The notes below the pieces were generated by a model. The model did no database searches. It worked only from the letters and a program-made list of their open reading frames with translations, and was not told where the DNA came from. The position numbers and the translations under genes were made by a program. Positions 62,794 to 64,000 of a stretch of DNA of 64,000 nucleotides are shown one piece after another; the first letter of the stretch is position 1, and every line of letters begins with the position of its first letter. Source of the DNA: Cerrena zonata (taxonomy: Eukaryota; Basidiomycota; Agaricomycetes; Polyporales; Cerrenaceae); NCBI GenBank assembly GCA_038087015.1, contig JASBNA010000069.1, positions 1 to 64,000 on the forward strand, given 5' to 3'.

Positions 62794-64000
62794 TTATCTT
62801 ATGTTAGGATCATCCTTTGCAATAGAGAGAGCTTCGAATGTACGCATTGCACGATCCTTCAAGTTTTCTTTAGTATCTGGAGGTGATATTATCTTATCTA
62901 TCTCTTTGCGGAATAAACGATAACGAAATCTCGATATTTGATCGTATAGCAAGAAATCCATCGTATCAGGAAAGTCATCCATTAGTTCGAAGGCCCTCAT
63001 TTTGTTACCTCTGCAGTACCTTTTAACCTCTTTGAGTATGCGATTTGCTAATCCAGAATCAAGCTTGTTACTTGAGTATATACTTTGTTCTGGGTTGAAA
63101 AATCTGATTGGAGAATTCATTACTTTCTCGAGAGTCCATCCACGTCTGTGCCATGTGTGATTAAACTCATCTAATTTTCTATTGATGAAAGCTCTGATAT
63201 CTCCACCTGGCCATCTATTTCGAAGGACATTGATATCAGCATCGTAAAATCTGCTAAATATATCAAAAGATTTTGAGAGAAATTCGTGATTGTCATGTCT
63301 GGATGCATAGGTTAGGATAAGTTTATACATATATTGCAAATGTTTGTGAAGATTACGTTCAATCATACTACCTCTGACTAAATATTTTTCACAAATATCA
63401 AGAACAATAGGAATCAGCTCTTCGTTAGGGAGAAGAAGAATATTTTTAATTATGATTCTGTATTGCTCACCCGTTAATCTCACATTACTCATATTTGAAT
63501 TATTGTATACCGTCAAATAATTAGCTGGCCCTTCACTGTTATGGCCAATGCAAATAAATTTGAATTTTACTAAGTCTCGATAAGGTTTTTGAAGGCCAAA
63601 TGGAATTACTATAAGTTCCTTTTGAGAAAATGGGTGATCTTCGACATAAGTCCTCAGTATCTTTTCAATATCATTGAGCCCACTATCAATTAATCTCTCG
63701 GCTAGAGCAAGATTACCTTGGGAGACATATAGTCTAGACATCTCTTGATAAATAGCTATTCTTAAATTAATAGGTAGATTTGACCCAAGTTTTACTTTTA
63801 GTTGATCTAGGAAATGATTCACGAGTTGACTATTGGACATATACAGATTCTTAACATCAGATAGGACAAATCTGCAGACAATTCTGCACAAGTTTGGAGC
63901 TTCATTTTTAAAATTAGAGTCTGAAGCAGATGGCTTATCCGTCTCATCTATGGTTAAACCATTCAATTCGAATATTGAACTTAATAACTTAAAAGAGGAA
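62794..64000 (-). CDS. Unknown protein, 5' end outside the window
   Basis: The frame is open to the right edge with no ATG before about residue 17 of the visible part, so it continues beyond 64000. At least 400 residues are visible. Predicted almost wholly alpha-helical, with repeats that look like TPR/PPR-type helical hairpins (RIAIYQEMSRLYVSQGNLAL, AERLIDSGLNDIEKIL, YMYKLILTYASRHDNHEFLS, KSFDIFSRFYDADINVL). The C terminus reads FELMDDFPDTMDFLLYDQIS and ends AKDDPNIR. A mitochondrial RNA or protein-scaffold role would be typical of such repeats, but this is inference; I cannot name the gene. Confidence 0.6.
   Translation of the reverse strand, partial: SSFKLLSSIFELNGLTIDETDKPSASDSNFKNEAPNLCRIVCRFVLSDVKNLYMSNSQLVNHFLDQLKVKLGSNLPINLRIAIYQEMSRLYVSQGNLALAERLIDSGLNDIEKILRTYVEDHPFSQKELIVIPFGLQKPYRDLVKFKFICIGHNSEGPANYLTVYNNSNMSNVRLTGEQYRIIIKNILLLPNEELIPIVLDICEKYLVRGSMIERNLHKHLQYMYKLILTYASRHDNHEFLSKSFDIFSRFYDADINVLRNRWPGGDIRAFINRKLDEFNHTWHRRGWTLEKVMNSPIRFFNPEQSIYSSNKLDSGLANRILKEVKRYCRGNKMRAFELMDDFPDTMDFLLYDQISRFRYRLFRKEIDKIISPPDTKENLKDRAMRTFEALSIAKDDPNIR

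Overview
The window is nuclear DNA of an ascomycete yeast from the CUG-Ser clade (relatives of Candida albicans, Debaryomyces and Scheffersomyces). Support for this comes from compact, mostly intronless genes; three introns with GTATGT donors and TACTAAC branch points; AT-rich codon use; and a gene set that S. cerevisiae lacks but this clade has (alternative oxidase, a delta-12/omega-3 desaturase, isoflavone-reductase-like genes). CTG codons also fall on conserved serines, most clearly right after PSGHS in a PAP2 phosphatase, so all products here should be read with CTG as Ser.

Layout. 0-1.2 kb: 3' part of the eEF1B-gamma gene, whose intron carries a C/D snoRNA that matches snR38. 1.2-10.6 kb: repeat-rich spacers, a Zn2Cys6 regulator, a degenerate sugar-porter-like frame and an RNA-binding protein. 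10.6-22.5 kb: SIS2, RPL10A, MRM2, SEC27, ALG11 and a Whi5/Nrm1-like G1/S regulator. 22.9-31 kb: MAP2, SCS2, an old yellow enzyme, an AVT-type amino acid transporter and alternative oxidase. 32-37 kb: a polyglutamine Myb-like factor, ECM15, a PAP2 phosphatase, SAM2 and a small unknown gene. 37-45.9 kb: MRC1, a large coiled-coil/disordered protein, KRR1 and a small basic protein. 46-51.6 kb: three tandem isoflavone-reductase-like genes and an OP4-like secreted protein. 53.5-64 kb: desaturase, MEF1, RPL14, CRS1 (CysRS), SPC3 and a partial unknown gene.

There is no operon-like system. The recurring themes are translation (eEF1B-gamma, uL1, eL14, KRR1, CRS1, MEF1, MAP2, MRM2), secretion and glycosylation (SEC27, ALG11, SPC3, SCS2), and sulfur/cofactor metabolism (SAM2, SIS2). 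Both ribosomal protein genes have a TCACGTG box followed by a TAGGGC/GCCCTA inverted repeat, the Cbf1/Tbf1 arrangement known from C. albicans.

Caution: at least a dozen genes, several of them essential in yeasts, carry single-base indels, mostly in short homopolymers (MAP2, MEF1, CRS1, KRR1, ALG11, MRC1 and others). These look more like sequencing or assembly errors than biology. Breaks in the paralogous, dispensable reductase genes are less easy to judge. I found no transposon, CRISPR array, tRNA or rRNA gene, and no clearly new multi-gene system.
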